The notes: generated by a model from the sequence alone, not told the origin. 64,000 nt of DNA from Myceligenerans indicum (GCF_016742955.1 NZ_JABBYC010000002.1:1-64000), one strand, 5' to 3'; positions 34,523-44,103 are shown, counted from the first letter of the stretch. Translations and numbers: made by a program.

Positions 34523-36418
34523 ATGAGCGCCGACGCCGCGCATCAGTCCCCGACACCGGGTGAGCGCAAGGCCCGTGAGGTCGCCGAGGAGGCCCGCGAG
34601 CGCGAGTGGGCACGACCGAGCTTCGCCAAGGGCCTCTACCTCGGCTCCTTCGATCTGGACCTGATCCATCCGTATCCCGTGCCGGACCCGGACGAGGCGA
34701 AGCGCGGCGCGGCGTTCCTCGAGGCGCTGACCGAGGTGTGCGGGACGATCGACGGCTCCCGGATCGAGCGTGAGGACCACATCCCCGACGACGCGGTGGC
34801 GGCCCTGCGCGGGATCGGCGCCTTCGGCATGAAGATCCCGCGCGAGTACGGCGGCCTCGGGCTCTCGCTCGTCGACTACGGACGGGCACTGATGCTGATC
34901 GGCTCGGTCCACCCGAGCCTGGGGGCGCTGCTCTCGGCCCACCAGTCGATCGGCGTGCCAGAGCCCGTGAAGATGTTCGGCACTCCCGAGCAGAAGCAGC
35001 ACTACCTGCCCCGGTGCGCCGAGGGCGCCATCTCCGCGTTCCTGCTCACCGAGCCCGACGTCGGCTCCGACCCGGCCCGGATGGGCTCGACCGCGACCCC
35101 GACCGAGGACGGCTCCGCCTACCTCCTGGACGGCACCAAGCTCTGGACCACGAACGGGCCGATCGCCGAGCTCCTGGTCGTGATGGCGGCCGTTCCGCCG
35201 CACGACGGCGGCCGCGGGGGCATCACCGCGTTCGTGGTGGAGGCCGACACCCCGGGGATCAGGGTCGAGCACCGCAACCACTTCATGGGGCTGCACGGGA
35301 TGGAGAACGGGGTCACGCGCTTCCAGCAGGTGCGGGTGCCGGCCGCGAACCGGCTCGGCCGTGAGGGGCAGGGCCTGAAGATCGCACTCACCACGCTGAA
35401 CACCGGACGGCTCTCCATCCCCGCGACCTGCGCCGGATCGGGCAAGTGGGCACTGGGCATCGCCCGTCAGTGGTCGGCGAACCGCGTCCAGTGGGGCCGG
35501 CCGATCGGGGAGCACGAGGCGGTCGGCACGAAGCTCGCGTTCATCGCGGCGACGACGTTCGCCCTCGAGTCGGTGTTCGAGCTGTCCGCGGCGCTCGCCG
35601 ATGCCGGGCAGAAGGACGTGCGGATCGAGGCTGCGCTGGCCAAGCTGTGGTCGAGCGAGATGGGGTACCGGGTCGCCGACGAGCTGGTCCAGATCCGCGG
35701 GGGCCGGGGGTTCGAGACGGCCGACTCCCTCGCCGCCCGCGGCGAACGGGCCGTGCCCGCCGAACAGCTGCTGCGGGACATGCGGATCAACCGGATCTTC
35801 GAGGGCTCCTCGGAGATCATGCGGCTGCTCATCGCGCGTGAGGCGGTGGACGTCCACCTGGATGCCGCCGGCGAGCTCGCCTCGCGCGATGCCGACCTGC
35901 TGGCCAGGGCCCACGCGGCGGTCGGGGCGAGCAGGTTCTACGCCCGGTGGCTGCCGACCCTGGTGACCGGCGACGGGGCGCGGCCGCGCGCGTACCGCGA
36001 GTTCGGGCGGCTGGCCCGGCACCTGCGCTTCGTGGAGCGCTCCTCCCGGTCCCTGGCCCGGCGGACCTTCTACGCGATGGCTCGCTGGCAGGCGCGCCTC
36101 GAGCACAAGCAGGCGCTGCTGGGACGCATCGTCGACATCGGCGCCGAGCTGTTCGCGATGTCCGCGGTGTGCACGCGTGCGGAGGCGATGCGGAGCAAGG
36201 ACCCGGCCACGGGCGCCGGCGCGGTGCGGCTCGCCGACGCCTTCTGCGAGCAGGCTCGCCTGCGGGTGGCCGAGCGCTTCCGCGGGCTGACGTCCTCCAC
36301 GGACCGGACCGACACCCGCCTGGCCCGGGCCGTGATGGACGGCCGGGTCCGCTGGCTCGAGGACGGCGTCATCGACAGGTCGGAGGGCACGGGGCCCTGG
36401 ATCGCCTCCGGCCGGTAG
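34523..36418 (+). CDS. Very-long-chain-type acyl-CoA dehydrogenase
   Basis: The 631-residue FAD enzyme of beta-oxidation has N-terminal helical, beta and C-terminal helical ACAD domains (FLLTEPDVGSDPARM flavin contact, RGGRGFETADSLAARGERAV), the catalytic Glu E427 in FEGSSEIMRLL, then about 190 further residues. The extra C-terminal domain and the position of the Glu match VLCAD/ACAD9-like proteins rather than the 380-residue short-chain forms. The ATG follows GGAGG. The next gene starts 9 bases on. Confidence 0.9.
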   Translation: MSADAAHQSPTPGERKAREVAEEAREREWARPSFAKGLYLGSFDLDLIHPYPVPDPDEAKRGAAFLEALTEVCGTIDGSRIEREDHIPDDAVAALRGIGAFGMKIPREYGGLGLSLVDYGRALMLIGSVHPSLGALLSAHQSIGVPEPVKMFGTPEQKQHYLPRCAEGAISAFLLTEPDVGSDPARMGSTATPTEDGSAYLLDGTKLWTTNGPIAELLVVMAAVPPHDGGRGGITAFVVEADTPGIRVEHRNHFMGLHGMENGVTRFQQVRVPAANRLGREGQGLKIALTTLNTGRLSIPATCAGSGKWALGIARQWSANRVQWGRPIGEHEAVGTKLAFIAATTFALESVFELSAALADAGQKDVRIEAALAKLWSSEMGYRVADELVQIRGGRGFETADSLAARGERAVPAEQLLRDMRINRIFEGSSEIMRLLIAREAVDVHLDAAGELASRDADLLARAHAAVGASRFYARWLPTLVTGDGARPRAYREFGRLARHLRFVERSSRSLARRTFYAMARWQARLEHKQALLGRIVDIGAELFAMSAVCTRAEAMRSKDPATGAGAVRLADAFCEQARLRVAERFRGLTSSTDRTDTRLARAVMDGRVRWLEDGVIDRSEGTGPWIASGR

Positions 36419-36427
36419 CTTCAGGAC

Positions 36428-37837
36428 GTGGACCTCGCCGTCGATCTCCGTGACCGGACCGGGCGCACCGACGCCATCTACCGGGCTCTGCGTGCCGCCC
36501 TCACCGCCGGCCGCGTGCCGGCCGGTGAACGGCTGCCCTCCACCCGCGACCTGGCGCGGGACCTCGGCGTCTCACGCGCCAGCGTCGCCACCGCGTACGA
36601 ACGGCTCGTCGCCGAGGGCTTCCTCGAGACCCGGACCGGGTCCGGAACCTTCGCCACCGAGGCGGCCCGCGACGCACCGCCCCGGCGGCGCGGCCCGGGT
36701 GCCCTGCGCCCGCGGGAGGGCTGGCGCTGGACCCCGCACGCCACGAGCGGTGACCAGCCCGCCGCGGCGCACGACTTCCGGGTCGGTATCCCCGACGCCG
36801 GGCTCTTCCCCTTCGACACCTGGCGCCGTCTCCTGGCCGCCGAGTCGCGCGCGGGTGGTCCCGGGTCGGGCACCTACGCCGGGCCGGCGGGACTGCCGCG
36901 GTTCCGCGAGGCGGTCGCACGGTACGTGACCGGCTCCCGCGGAGTCCGCGCCGAGCCCGACGACGTCATCGCCACCACCGGCACCCAGCAGGCGATCGAC
37001 CTGGTGGCCCGCGTGCTGCTGGAGCCGGGCGATGTCGTCGCCGTGGAGGACCCGGGATATCCCGAGGCGCGGGACCTCTTCGCGCTGCACGGCGCGCACG
37101 TGGTGCCCGTGCCGGTCGACGGCGAGGGCCTGGTCGTGTCCGAGCTCCCCGCCCGGGCCCGCCTCGTCTACACCACCCCCTCGCACCAGTTCCCCGTCGG
37201 GATGCCGCTGTCCCTCCCCCGGCGCCGCGCCCTCCTCGCGCACGCCGCACGAGCAGGCACGGCGATCATCGAGGACGACTACGACAGCGAGTTCCGCCGC
37301 GTCCGCCGCCCGATGGAGTCCCTGCAGGCGCTGGACCGGGACGGCCGCGTGATCTACGTGGGCACGTTCTCGAAGTCCCTGCTGCCGGGCCTGCGCGCCG
37401 GGTACCTGGTGGCGCCGTCGTCCATCCGCGACGCGCTGCTGGCCGCGCGGCAGCTCACCGACGGCCACGGCGCCGTGCACGTGCAGGCGGCGCTCGCGCG
37501 GTTCATCGACGACGGGCTGCTCGCCCGGCACGTCCGCAAGGCGTCCGCGCACTACACCGAGCGGCACGAGATCCTGATGGACGCGCTCACCGAGCTCCCC
37601 CTCGATGTGGTCCCGTCGGCGGCCGGCCTGCACGTGGCGGCCTACCTGCGCACCGAAGCCCTGGTCGGCTCGGCGAACCTGGTGGCTCGTGCACGACGGC
37701 GGTCGGTGGCGCTGGAGTCCCTCGGCGCCTTCGCGGTGGGCCCGCACCGCGACGGGATCGCACTCGGATTCGGCGGTGCGGTCACGAGCTCGATCCGGCC
37801 AGGGGTCCGGGAGCTGGGCAAGCTGCTGCGTTCGTGA
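36428..37837 (+). CDS. MocR/PdxR-type regulator (GntR HTH fused to aminotransferase fold)
   Basis: The 469-residue fusion has a GntR winged helix (residues 12-75, LPSTRDLARDLGVSRASVAT) and a class-I aminotransferase-like domain with the PLP lysine K316 in GTFSKSLLPGLRAGY. MocR proteins sense PLP or PLP-amino-acid adducts and control vitamin B6, GABA or transport genes. The GTG start is 9 bases after the acyl-CoA dehydrogenase. The 3' end overlaps the convergent permease gene by 56 bases. Target unknown; the permease is a candidate. Confidence 0.9.
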   Translation: MDLAVDLRDRTGRTDAIYRALRAALTAGRVPAGERLPSTRDLARDLGVSRASVATAYERLVAEGFLETRTGSGTFATEAARDAPPRRRGPGALRPREGWRWTPHATSGDQPAAAHDFRVGIPDAGLFPFDTWRRLLAAESRAGGPGSGTYAGPAGLPRFREAVARYVTGSRGVRAEPDDVIATTGTQQAIDLVARVLLEPGDVVAVEDPGYPEARDLFALHGAHVVPVPVDGEGLVVSELPARARLVYTTPSHQFPVGMPLSLPRRRALLAHAARAGTAIIEDDYDSEFRRVRRPMESLQALDRDGRVIYVGTFSKSLLPGLRAGYLVAPSSIRDALLAARQLTDGHGAVHVQAALARFIDDGLLARHVRKASAHYTERHEILMDALTELPLDVVPSAAGLHVAAYLRTEALVGSANLVARARRRSVALESLGAFAVGPHRDGIALGFGGAVTSSIRPGVRELGKLLRS

Positions 37838-39128
37838 CGGGAGCCGACGCGGAGGCGGCCGTCCCTCCGGTCACCGGCGCCGGGAGGTGCGGCGTCGTCC
37901 GTGCCCGGCGCCCGCGCCGGCTCGTCCAGGCGAGACCCCCCAGGGCGACGAGCACCGGGCCGGCCATGTGCGGACCGGTCATCACGAGCAGCCCGAGGGC
38001 CGCGAGGAGCGACACCGCCCCGCACCACCAGCCCACGCCCCACCGGGGCAGGAGCCGCAGCGCCGCGGCCGCACCCACCACGTAGAGCAGCGAGAACGTG
38101 GCCGTGGCGATCGGGACGATCGTGTCGGTGGACAGGCGCAGGACGGCGAGCGCCGCCGTCGCTCCCAGTGCGATCGCGGTGATGAGGGCCAGGGAGCGAC
38201 GGGGTGTCCGGCCCGGCTCGGACGCGAGCCAGGCCGGCAGGCCTCCGTCCCGGGCGAGGGCGGCGCCCATCCGGCTGCCGCCCGCGAAGTAGACGTTGAT
38301 GGCCCCGACGGTCAGGAGCACTGCCACCACCGTGGTGACCGGCCGTGCCGACTCCCCGAACCCGAGCACGAGCAGGTCCGACAGGGGCGCGGGCCCCGGG
38401 GCGGGGCCGAGCACCGCCACCGTGGCGAACGCGACGCCCAGGTACAGCACACCGACCGTGGCCACCGCGATCGCCGTGGCGCGCGGGATGTCGCGGGCGG
38501 GGCGACGGTACTCGGCGGACAGCGAGCCCAGGATCTCCCACCCGGCGAACGCCCAGACCAGCAGGGCCGCGGCCGGCCCGACGGCGGCCCAGCCGTGGGG
38601 CGCGAACGGCGTGAGGTTGCCGGGATCCGTGTGCGGCAGCGCGACGACGACCGCCACGGCGAGCAGGAGGGCCACGGCGCCGGCGATCGCGAGCTGCGCC
38701 GTCCCGGACACCCGCAGGCCGAACCAGTTCATCGCGGCGCACAGCGCGATGATGGCGACCGTGGTGACCAGCGCGGTCGACGTGCCGCCACCGGTCGCGT
38801 CGGCCACGTAGGCGCCGGCGAAGCCCGCGGCGGCCGGGGCGCCCACGCCGATGGTCGCGTAGAACGCCCAGCCCACCATGGTGGAGGCCCGCTCCCCGAA
38901 CGCGAGACGCGCGTAGGTGGCCACACCGCCGCCGTCGGGGTGGCGGGCGCCGAGCGCGGCGAACGTCGTGGCGAGCGGGATCGACAGCAGGACGAGCGCC
39001 GCCCAGGCGACGAGCGACGCCGGGCCTGCGACGCCCGCCGCGAGCGCGGGGAGCGAGATGACGCCGGTGCCGAGCATGGCACCGATGGTGAGCGCCGCGC
39101 CCTGGGGCACGCTGAGACGTGTCTGCAT
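37782..39128 (-). CDS. APC-superfamily amino-acid permease
   Basis: The 448-residue permease has about twelve membrane segments and the N-terminal consensus GAALTIGAMLGTGVISLPAL. The loop FAGWEILGSLSAEYRRPARD is as in amino-acid permeases of the YjeH/APA kind. The ATG at 39128 starts directly before the first segment; an upstream in-frame ATG at 39194 would add a basic leader. It is convergent and overlapping with the MocR gene. Confidence 0.88.
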   Translation of the reverse strand: MQTRLSVPQGAALTIGAMLGTGVISLPALAAGVAGPASLVAWAALVLLSIPLATTFAALGARHPDGGGVATYARLAFGERASTMVGWAFYATIGVGAPAAAGFAGAYVADATGGGTSTALVTTVAIIALCAAMNWFGLRVSGTAQLAIAGAVALLLAVAVVVALPHTDPGNLTPFAPHGWAAVGPAAALLVWAFAGWEILGSLSAEYRRPARDIPRATAIAVATVGVLYLGVAFATVAVLGPAPGPAPLSDLLVLGFGESARPVTTVVAVLLTVGAINVYFAGGSRMGAALARDGGLPAWLASEPGRTPRRSLALITAIALGATAALAVLRLSTDTIVPIATATFSLLYVVGAAAALRLLPRWGVGWWCGAVSLLAALGLLVMTGPHMAGPVLVALGGLAWTSRRGRRARTTPHLPAPVTGGTAASASAPVTNAAACPAPGPLAGSSS

Positions 39129-39248
39129 GGGTGCGACGGTAGGCGGACGGTGGACTGGTGAACGGGCCGATCGGTCCCTGGCCGTTCGGGCCAATCGTGC
39201 CGACCGTTCGACGGACCCACCGGCCGCTGTCCGCGGCGCACCGACGGT

Positions 39249-40103
39249 TCACGGCGTCGGGCCGTGCAACCCTCTCGTGAAGCGTTGTTCGAGGGTGCCG
39301 ATGCCGTCGATGGTGGAGGTCAGGACGTCGCCGGGCCTGAGGTAGCGGGGAGGCTTGCGCCCCATGCCGACCCCGGCGGGAGTGCCGGTCAGGATGACGT
39401 CACCGGGCAGCAGGGTGACCACCTCGGAGAGCCGGGCCACGAGCCGGCGGACCGGGTGGATCAGGTCGGCGGTGTTCCCGTCCTGCACGGTCTCGCCGTT
39501 GAGCTCAGCCGTCAGGGAGAGCATATCGGGCAGTTCGTCGGGTGTGACCAGCCATGGCCCCAACGGGGTGAACCCGGCATAGGACTTCGACAGTCCCCAC
39601 TGGGGCGCCGGTCCGGAGAACTGCAGGCGACGTTCGGACAGGTCCTGGGCGACGGTATACCCGGCGACGTGCCCGATGGCGCGCTCCTCGGCGACAGCCG
39701 AAGCGGCGGCGCCGATCACGACGGCCAGCTCGATCTCCCAGTCCACGTCACCCTCGGGCAGCCGGACGTCGGTGCGGGGTCCGGAGATCGAGGAGACGAA
39801 CTTGCCGAAGACCGGCGGCAGCCCCTCGGGTTCGGCGAACCCGGCCTCCGCGGCATGGTCGCGGTAGTTCAGGCCGACCGCGATGAGCTGTGCCGGGGCC
39901 GGCACGGGCGAGCCGAGGTCAGCAGGGTCGTAGGGGCGGCCCGGCGGGAGTTCGGCGCTGTCCGCCCAGGTGCGGAAGGCCGCCCACTGCGAGTAGATCT
40001 GCTGCGGATCGGGGTCGAACCTGCCGCCACCGGCGTCGGCGACGTCGATCGCGCCGGCCTCGGTGAGCAGGTGCAGACGTCCGGCAAGGTTGGCGATGCG
40101 CAT
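39249..40103 (-). CDS. Fumarylacetoacetate hydrolase family protein
   Basis: The 284-residue protein has the FAH fold: VGLNYRDHAAEAG, metal-binding Glu/Asp in VDWEIELAVVIG, and GDVILTGTPAGVGMGRKPPR near the end. Members cleave or decarboxylate beta-diketo acids in aromatic or sugar-acid degradation (e.g. acylpyruvate hydrolase). The ATG overlaps the GntR stop (ATGA), so the regulator and enzyme are co-transcribed. Substrate unknown. Confidence 0.9.
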   Translation of the reverse strand: MRIANLAGRLHLLTEAGAIDVADAGGGRFDPDPQQIYSQWAAFRTWADSAELPPGRPYDPADLGSPVPAPAQLIAVGLNYRDHAAEAGFAEPEGLPPVFGKFVSSISGPRTDVRLPEGDVDWEIELAVVIGAAASAVAEERAIGHVAGYTVAQDLSERRLQFSGPAPQWGLSKSYAGFTPLGPWLVTPDELPDMLSLTAELNGETVQDGNTADLIHPVRRLVARLSEVVTLLPGDVILTGTPAGVGMGRKPPRYLRPGDVLTSTIDGIGTLEQRFTRGLHGPTP

Positions 40104-40786
40104 CAGGCCTCTTCGTTGGTATCGATGGTCAGTCCGGCGGCGGTCAGGGTCAGGTGCTGCACGAGCACGGCGGCTGCGGCGTCGGCGTCGCGTGCCAGCG
40201 CCGCCTCCTCCAGTCGCCGGTGTTCGTCGACGAAGTCGCGTGCCGGGGTGCGATGAACCGACCAGCGGCGCGCCAGCTCGCTCGCCGTCCACAGCCGGTC
40301 GAAGGAATCCAGCAGGATCGGGTTGCCGCAGCCGTCGAGCAGAGTGCGGTGGAAGACGCGGTGCGCCTCCGACCATTCGTCGCTGAAGAACTGTCCCGAT
40401 TCCGGCGTGTACACCGCCGTGCGCGTGAGCCGGTGGTGGGTGGCGCGGACCCGCGACTCCCAGTCCAGATCGCCACGCCGGACCGACAGACGCAGCACGT
40501 TCGGCTCGATGATGCGTCGCGCCTCGGCGATCTCCTGCCAGCGCATGTCCGAGAAGCCCGGCACGGCGAACCCGCGGTTCGGGTGCCGGTCGGCGAGGCC
40601 CTCGCCGACGGCGCGCAGCAGCGCCTCCCGGACGACGGCGAGGCTGACCCCGTGCTGCTCGGCGAGTTCCTGCGGCTTGAGCGCCTGACCCGGGCCGAAG
40701 TCGCCGCGCAGGATCGCCTCGCGGATCAGGGTGTAGACGCGCTCGGCACGTGTCTGCTTGGGGATCGCAGGTTCCGTACGGCTCAT
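40103..40786 (-). CDS. GntR (FadR/VanR subfamily) transcriptional regulator
   Basis: The 227-residue protein has an N-terminal winged helix (ALKPQELAEQHGVSLAVVRE) and an all-helical FCD effector domain containing the metal-type His/Asp pattern (EAHRVFHRTLLDGCGN). A -10-like CATAGT at 40801-40806 on the minus strand would start transcription downstream of the ATG at 40798, so the ATG at 40786 is preferred. A 14-bp palindrome upstream is its likely operator, shared with the divergent PEBP gene. Confidence 0.88.
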   Translation of the reverse strand: MSRTEPAIPKQTRAERVYTLIREAILRGDFGPGQALKPQELAEQHGVSLAVVREALLRAVGEGLADRHPNRGFAVPGFSDMRWQEIAEARRIIEPNVLRLSVRRGDLDWESRVRATHHRLTRTAVYTPESGQFFSDEWSEAHRVFHRTLLDGCGNPILLDSFDRLWTASELARRWSVHRTPARDFVDEHRRLEEAALARDADAAAAVLVQHLTLTAAGLTIDTNEEA

Positions 40787-40807
40787 GCGCTCGATCATAG
40801 ACTATGG

Positions 40808-40836
40808 TTGCGATAATCGATTATCTGATCTACTGT
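40808..40836 (+). promoter_or_regulatory. PEBP-gene promoter with 14-bp palindromic operator in the spacer
   Basis: -35 TTGCGA (40808-40813), 17-base spacer, -10 TACTGT (40831-40836). A perfect palindrome GATAATCGATTATC (40812-40825) fills the spacer. A GntR dimer there would shut off this promoter and probably its own on the other strand. Confidence 0.65.
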
Positions 40837-40898
40837 CGATCTCAATACGGATAGTCGCCGGAGCCGGAAGAGCTCCGCCGAACGAAAGGACTCACCAC

Positions 40899-41438
40899 AT
40901 GAGCGGGAACGATCCGTTTGCGCGCCTCCCCGAGGCGGCCGCATTCACCGTGACCAGCACCACCGTCACCGACGGCGACGCGTGGCCCGAGGCGCAGTAC
41001 TCCGGAGCCTTCGGCGTCCCCGCCGGCAAGGACATCTCCCCTCAGCTGTCGTGGAGCGGCGCACCGGAGGGCACCAAGAGCTACGTGGTCACCGTCTTCG
41101 ACCCCGACGCGCCGACCGGGTCGGGCTTCTGGCACTGGGCCGTGGCCGACATCCCGGCCTCCGCCACCGAGCTCCCCGAGGGCGTCGGCGACGACACCGG
41201 CTCCGGGCTGCCCGACGGCGCGTTCCAGCTGCCGGGCGACGCGCGCGCCGCCCGCTTCATCGGCGCCGCCCCGCCCGCCGGGCACGGCGAGCACCGCTAC
41301 TTCATCGTGGTGCACGCCCTGGACGTCGAGTCCATCGGTGTCCCCGCCGAGGCGACCCCGGCGTTCCTGGGGTTCAACATGGCCGGCCACACCCTCGGCC
41401 GTGCCGTTCTGAGGGTCACCGGCGAGGTCCCCGCCTGA
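40899..41438 (+). CDS. PEBP / YbhB-YbcL family (Raf-kinase-inhibitor-like) protein
   Basis: The 179-residue phosphatidylethanolamine-binding-protein fold shows the ligand-site signatures VTVFDPDAPTGSGFWHWAVA and GHGEHRYFIVVHAL. No signal peptide is seen. Bacterial members are of uncertain function. The ATG at 40899 follows AAAGGA. It is divergent from the GntR/FAH pair with a shared operator, so it may be part of that regulon. Confidence 0.9.
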   Translation: MSGNDPFARLPEAAAFTVTSTTVTDGDAWPEAQYSGAFGVPAGKDISPQLSWSGAPEGTKSYVVTVFDPDAPTGSGFWHWAVADIPASATELPEGVGDDTGSGLPDGAFQLPGDARAARFIGAAPPAGHGEHRYFIVVHALDVESIGVPAEATPAFLGFNMAGHTLGRAVLRVTGEVPA

Positions 41439-41463
41439 CGGCCAGGCCGGGTTGGCCGCACTT

Positions 41464-41483
41464 CTCGCCGAGCGGGCGGCGAG
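41464..41483. terminator. Hairpin between convergent PEBP and hydrolase genes
   Basis: CTCGCCG-N6-CGGCGAG, a perfect 7-bp stem 25 bases after the PEBP stop and 39 before the hydrolase stop. Confidence 0.55.
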
Positions 41484-41522
41484 CACGCCGCCACCCGCCT
41501 CACGCCCTGCCCCTGGCGGGTC

Positions 41523-42254
41523 CTAGCGAAGATGCCGGGCGAAGAACCTGGCCGCTTCCTCCCCCGCGAACTGCGGGACGCCCGTGTGTCCGCCCAGGTT
41601 GGCGTGCAGGGTCTTCTCCGTGCTGCCGAGGGCGTCGAACAGGTCCAGGGCCTGCCGGCGGGGGTTCCACTCGTCGTCCCACTGCAGGAGGACGTGGGCG
41701 GGAACGGTGACCAGGCGGGCGTCGTCGAACGTGGCGCGGGGTATGAAGCTCCCGGCGTAGAGGCCGGCGGCCGCGATGCGCGGCTCGACCGCCGCCAGCC
41801 GGACGCCGACGGCGATCACTCCGCCCGAGTACCCGACCCGGCCGCCGGTCTCCGGCAGCGCGAGAAGAGCGTCCAGGGCCGCCTGCCATTCCGGGACCGC
41901 CTGCTCGACAAGGGGAAGGATCAGCCGGTCGACGATCTCGTCGCCGACCGGTTCGCCCGCCTCCACCGCCCGGCGCAGGTCGGCGCGGGCTTGCTCGGCT
42001 TCCGGTGAACGGGGCCGGTCGCCACGCCCGGGGAGCTCGATCGTGGCCGCGGCGAAGCCGTTCGTCACGGCCTGCCGGGCGCGGCCCGCCAGGCGGGGGT
42101 ACATCGTCCGCAGGCCGCCGGGATGGCCCACCAGCATCAGCGGCACCGGCTCGGACGCGGATCCGGATGTCCACAGGATGCCGGGGATCTCGCCCAGGGT
42201 GAACTCGCGCTCGAGGATGCCGTCATCGAGGCGTCGTTCGGAGGTGAATCGCAT
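41523..42254 (-). CDS. Alpha/beta hydrolase, dienelactone-hydrolase-like
   Basis: The 243-residue hydrolase has nucleophile elbow GYSGG (S143) and a catalytic His in GGHTGVP near residue 224. Strand PLMLVGHPGG forms the oxyanion region. The overall shape is like dienelactone hydrolase or acetyl-xylan-esterase-like proteins. The ATG at 42254 follows GAAAGG. Substrate unknown; no operon partner. Confidence 0.85.
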   Translation of the reverse strand: MRFTSERRLDDGILEREFTLGEIPGILWTSGSASEPVPLMLVGHPGGLRTMYPRLAGRARQAVTNGFAAATIELPGRGDRPRSPEAEQARADLRRAVEAGEPVGDEIVDRLILPLVEQAVPEWQAALDALLALPETGGRVGYSGGVIAVGVRLAAVEPRIAAAGLYAGSFIPRATFDDARLVTVPAHVLLQWDDEWNPRRQALDLFDALGSTEKTLHANLGGHTGVPQFAGEEAARFFARHLR

Positions 42255-42456
42255 GGTCGTGCCTTTCGGGAGTGCTCGTGTGCGGCGCTCCCGGACGACC
42301 TACCGCCCGACCGTGGCCCTGGAGGGGAGCACCCATGTCGATACTGCGTTCACGGGTACCACCTCCTCGTTCTCTCGCACGGCCTCCCGGAAGGTAGCAG
42401 CGGGCGCGTTGCAGGAGCAACGGGTTTTCACACGCGGCCGCGAGAAGACGCACCCG

Positions 42457-42486
42457 TTGCCAGGAAGATAGATAGCGCGTTATGTT
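42457..42486 (+). promoter_or_regulatory. marR promoter (leaderless) with operator
   Basis: -35 TTGCCA (42457-42462), 18-base spacer, -10 TATGTT (42481-42486); the start codon follows 6 bases later, so the message is probably leaderless. ATAGCGCGTTAT (42472-42483) is a 10-of-12 palindrome over the -10 and suits autorepression. Confidence 0.55.
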
Positions 42487-42492
42487 TCGGGA

Positions 42493-43011
42493 ATGCGAGA
42501 CCGAACCACCGACACGCCCTCGACTCTTGAGCGCCTCGACCTGCTTGCCCTGGGAACCCGTCTGAAACGGCTCGGCGAGAGACTGCAGGCTGACACCACG
42601 GAGTTCCTGCGCGCCAGCGGGGTCCACATCGCCGCCGGATCGCTCCCGGTGATGGTCTCGATCTCGGAGAGGCCCGGTGCGACCGTGAGCGACATCGTGG
42701 ATGATCTCGGCATCGCGCAGCCGGGGGTCACCCGCACGCTCGGGACGCTCGCCGATGCCGGGCTCGTGGCGTTCACTCGCGACCCCGCCGATGCGCGGCG
42801 ACGCACCATCGCGCTGACCGACGCCGGAGAGCAGCTGCTGACACGTGCGCAGCACGTCGCGTGGCAGCCCGTCGCCGAGGCGCTTCGCCGCATGGTCGGC
42901 ACCGAGGACCGCGCGCTGGTGACCCACCTCGCACATCTCGAAGCCGCGCTCGACGAGCGGTCGCTTCATGTACGGGCCGTGGAGGCACGCCGCCAGGAGG
43001 CACCGCGATGA
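42493..43011 (+). CDS. MarR family transcriptional regulator
   Basis: The 172-residue winged-helix protein has recognition helix ATVSDIVDDLGIAQPGVTRT and wing DPADARRRTIALTDAG. It is translationally coupled (ATGA) to the GNAT gene, so the two form an operon. A palindrome over its own -10 suggests autoregulation. Ligand unknown. Confidence 0.9.
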   Translation: MRDRTTDTPSTLERLDLLALGTRLKRLGERLQADTTEFLRASGVHIAAGSLPVMVSISERPGATVSDIVDDLGIAQPGVTRTLGTLADAGLVAFTRDPADARRRTIALTDAGEQLLTRAQHVAWQPVAEALRRMVGTEDRALVTHLAHLEAALDERSLHVRAVEARRQEAPR

Positions 43012-43694
43012 CCACCGATCTGGATCGCGCGCCATGGGCGTCGATGACGTCCACGCTCGCCTCTCGTGCGGACGTGCGCGCCGCCGCCGCCCGGATGCAC
43101 GCCGATTTCGGCCCCTTCATCTGCGCACGGGACGACTCCGACGAGGCGATCTCGGACCTGGAGACACTCGTCGCGGGCCACGGACCGGCCGTCTTCCTGC
43201 AGGCCGCCGAGGTGCGCGTCCCCACCGGCCTTCGCGCCACGCTGTGGGGAAAGGGCCGACAGATGCTCTGGGATCCGGCGGCCAGGCTCGTGAAGCCCCC
43301 CGCTCGGCCCGAGGTCGTGGACCTCGGAGACGCCGATGCCGGCGAGATGGTCGCGTTGGCAGCGCTGACCCGTCCCGGGCCGTACGCCGCCCGCACCCAC
43401 CAACTCGGCAGACACCTCGGCATCCGCCGCGAGGGACGACTCGTCGCGATGACCGGTGAACGCCTGCGCACCGACGGCTGGGTCGAGGTCAGCGCCGTCT
43501 GCACGCACCCGGACTGGCTGGGACATGGGTTCGCGACGAGCCTCGTGTCTGCGGCAACCGAGCGCATCGCCGATGAGGGCCTGCTCCCGATACTGCATGT
43601 GTTCTCGACGAACGACCGCGCGATCGCCGTCTACGAGCGCCTGGGCTACCGCACACGAACGGAGGTCTCCGCCACCCGGGTCGAAGCACGGTGA
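43008..43694 (+). CDS. GNAT-family N-acetyltransferase
   Basis: The 228-residue protein has its C-terminal half (about 130-225) as a GNAT fold: EVSAVCTHPDWLGHGFATSL gives the acetyl-CoA loop (a degenerate R/Q-x-x-G-x-G/A), and NDRAIAVYERLGYR is the usual final motif. The N-terminal 110 residues form an acetyltransferase-like second lobe without motifs. The target is unknown. Overlaps MarR by 4 bases. Confidence 0.87.
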   Translation: MTTDLDRAPWASMTSTLASRADVRAAAARMHADFGPFICARDDSDEAISDLETLVAGHGPAVFLQAAEVRVPTGLRATLWGKGRQMLWDPAARLVKPPARPEVVDLGDADAGEMVALAALTRPGPYAARTHQLGRHLGIRREGRLVAMTGERLRTDGWVEVSAVCTHPDWLGHGFATSLVSAATERIADEGLLPILHVFSTNDRAIAVYERLGYRTRTEVSATRVEAR

Positions 43695-43716
43695 GGGACG
43701 GCCGATGCTCGTGGGA

Positions 43717-44103
43717 CCGGGGGCCGTAGATCATGTACTCGGTGCCGAAGTCCTCGTACTGGTGAGGCTCGGCCCAGCCGAGAGCGACCAACTGCTCCCC
43801 GCGTTCGTGGGGCAGCACCAGGTGCACGCTCGTATCGGTGAGGCCGTGCAGGTGGACGGGCTCCAGCCGTCGCCCGGGGGCAAGGTTCGTCTCCGCGGCA
43901 CGCTCCTCCTCCAGCTCCGTGAGGAACACGGCCCGCGACGACGCCGGCGACACCTGACTGCGCCCCTCACGGACACCGTCGAGTGCGAACACCCGCGCCA
44001 CCAGCTCTCCCCACACCGCCGGGGCCGACTTCTGGGTGACCTGGCGATGCGGACCCTGATCAGATGTCTGCGGGCGCTCGCCCGCGCGGTGTCTCGTGAG
44101 CAC
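43717..44103 (-). pseudogene. 3'-truncated gene for a small luciferase-domain-like protein
   Basis: About 129 residues match, from memory, a small actinobacterial family with APGRRLEPVHLHG, DTSVHLVLPHERG, and YEDFGTEYMIYGPR. Intact members continue with about 15-20 residues forming a last helix. Here that end is missing: the frame runs on antisense into the GNAT gene until a stop at 43489. The truncation point coincides with the GNAT stop region. It lies next to another damaged gene. Confidence 0.5.
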
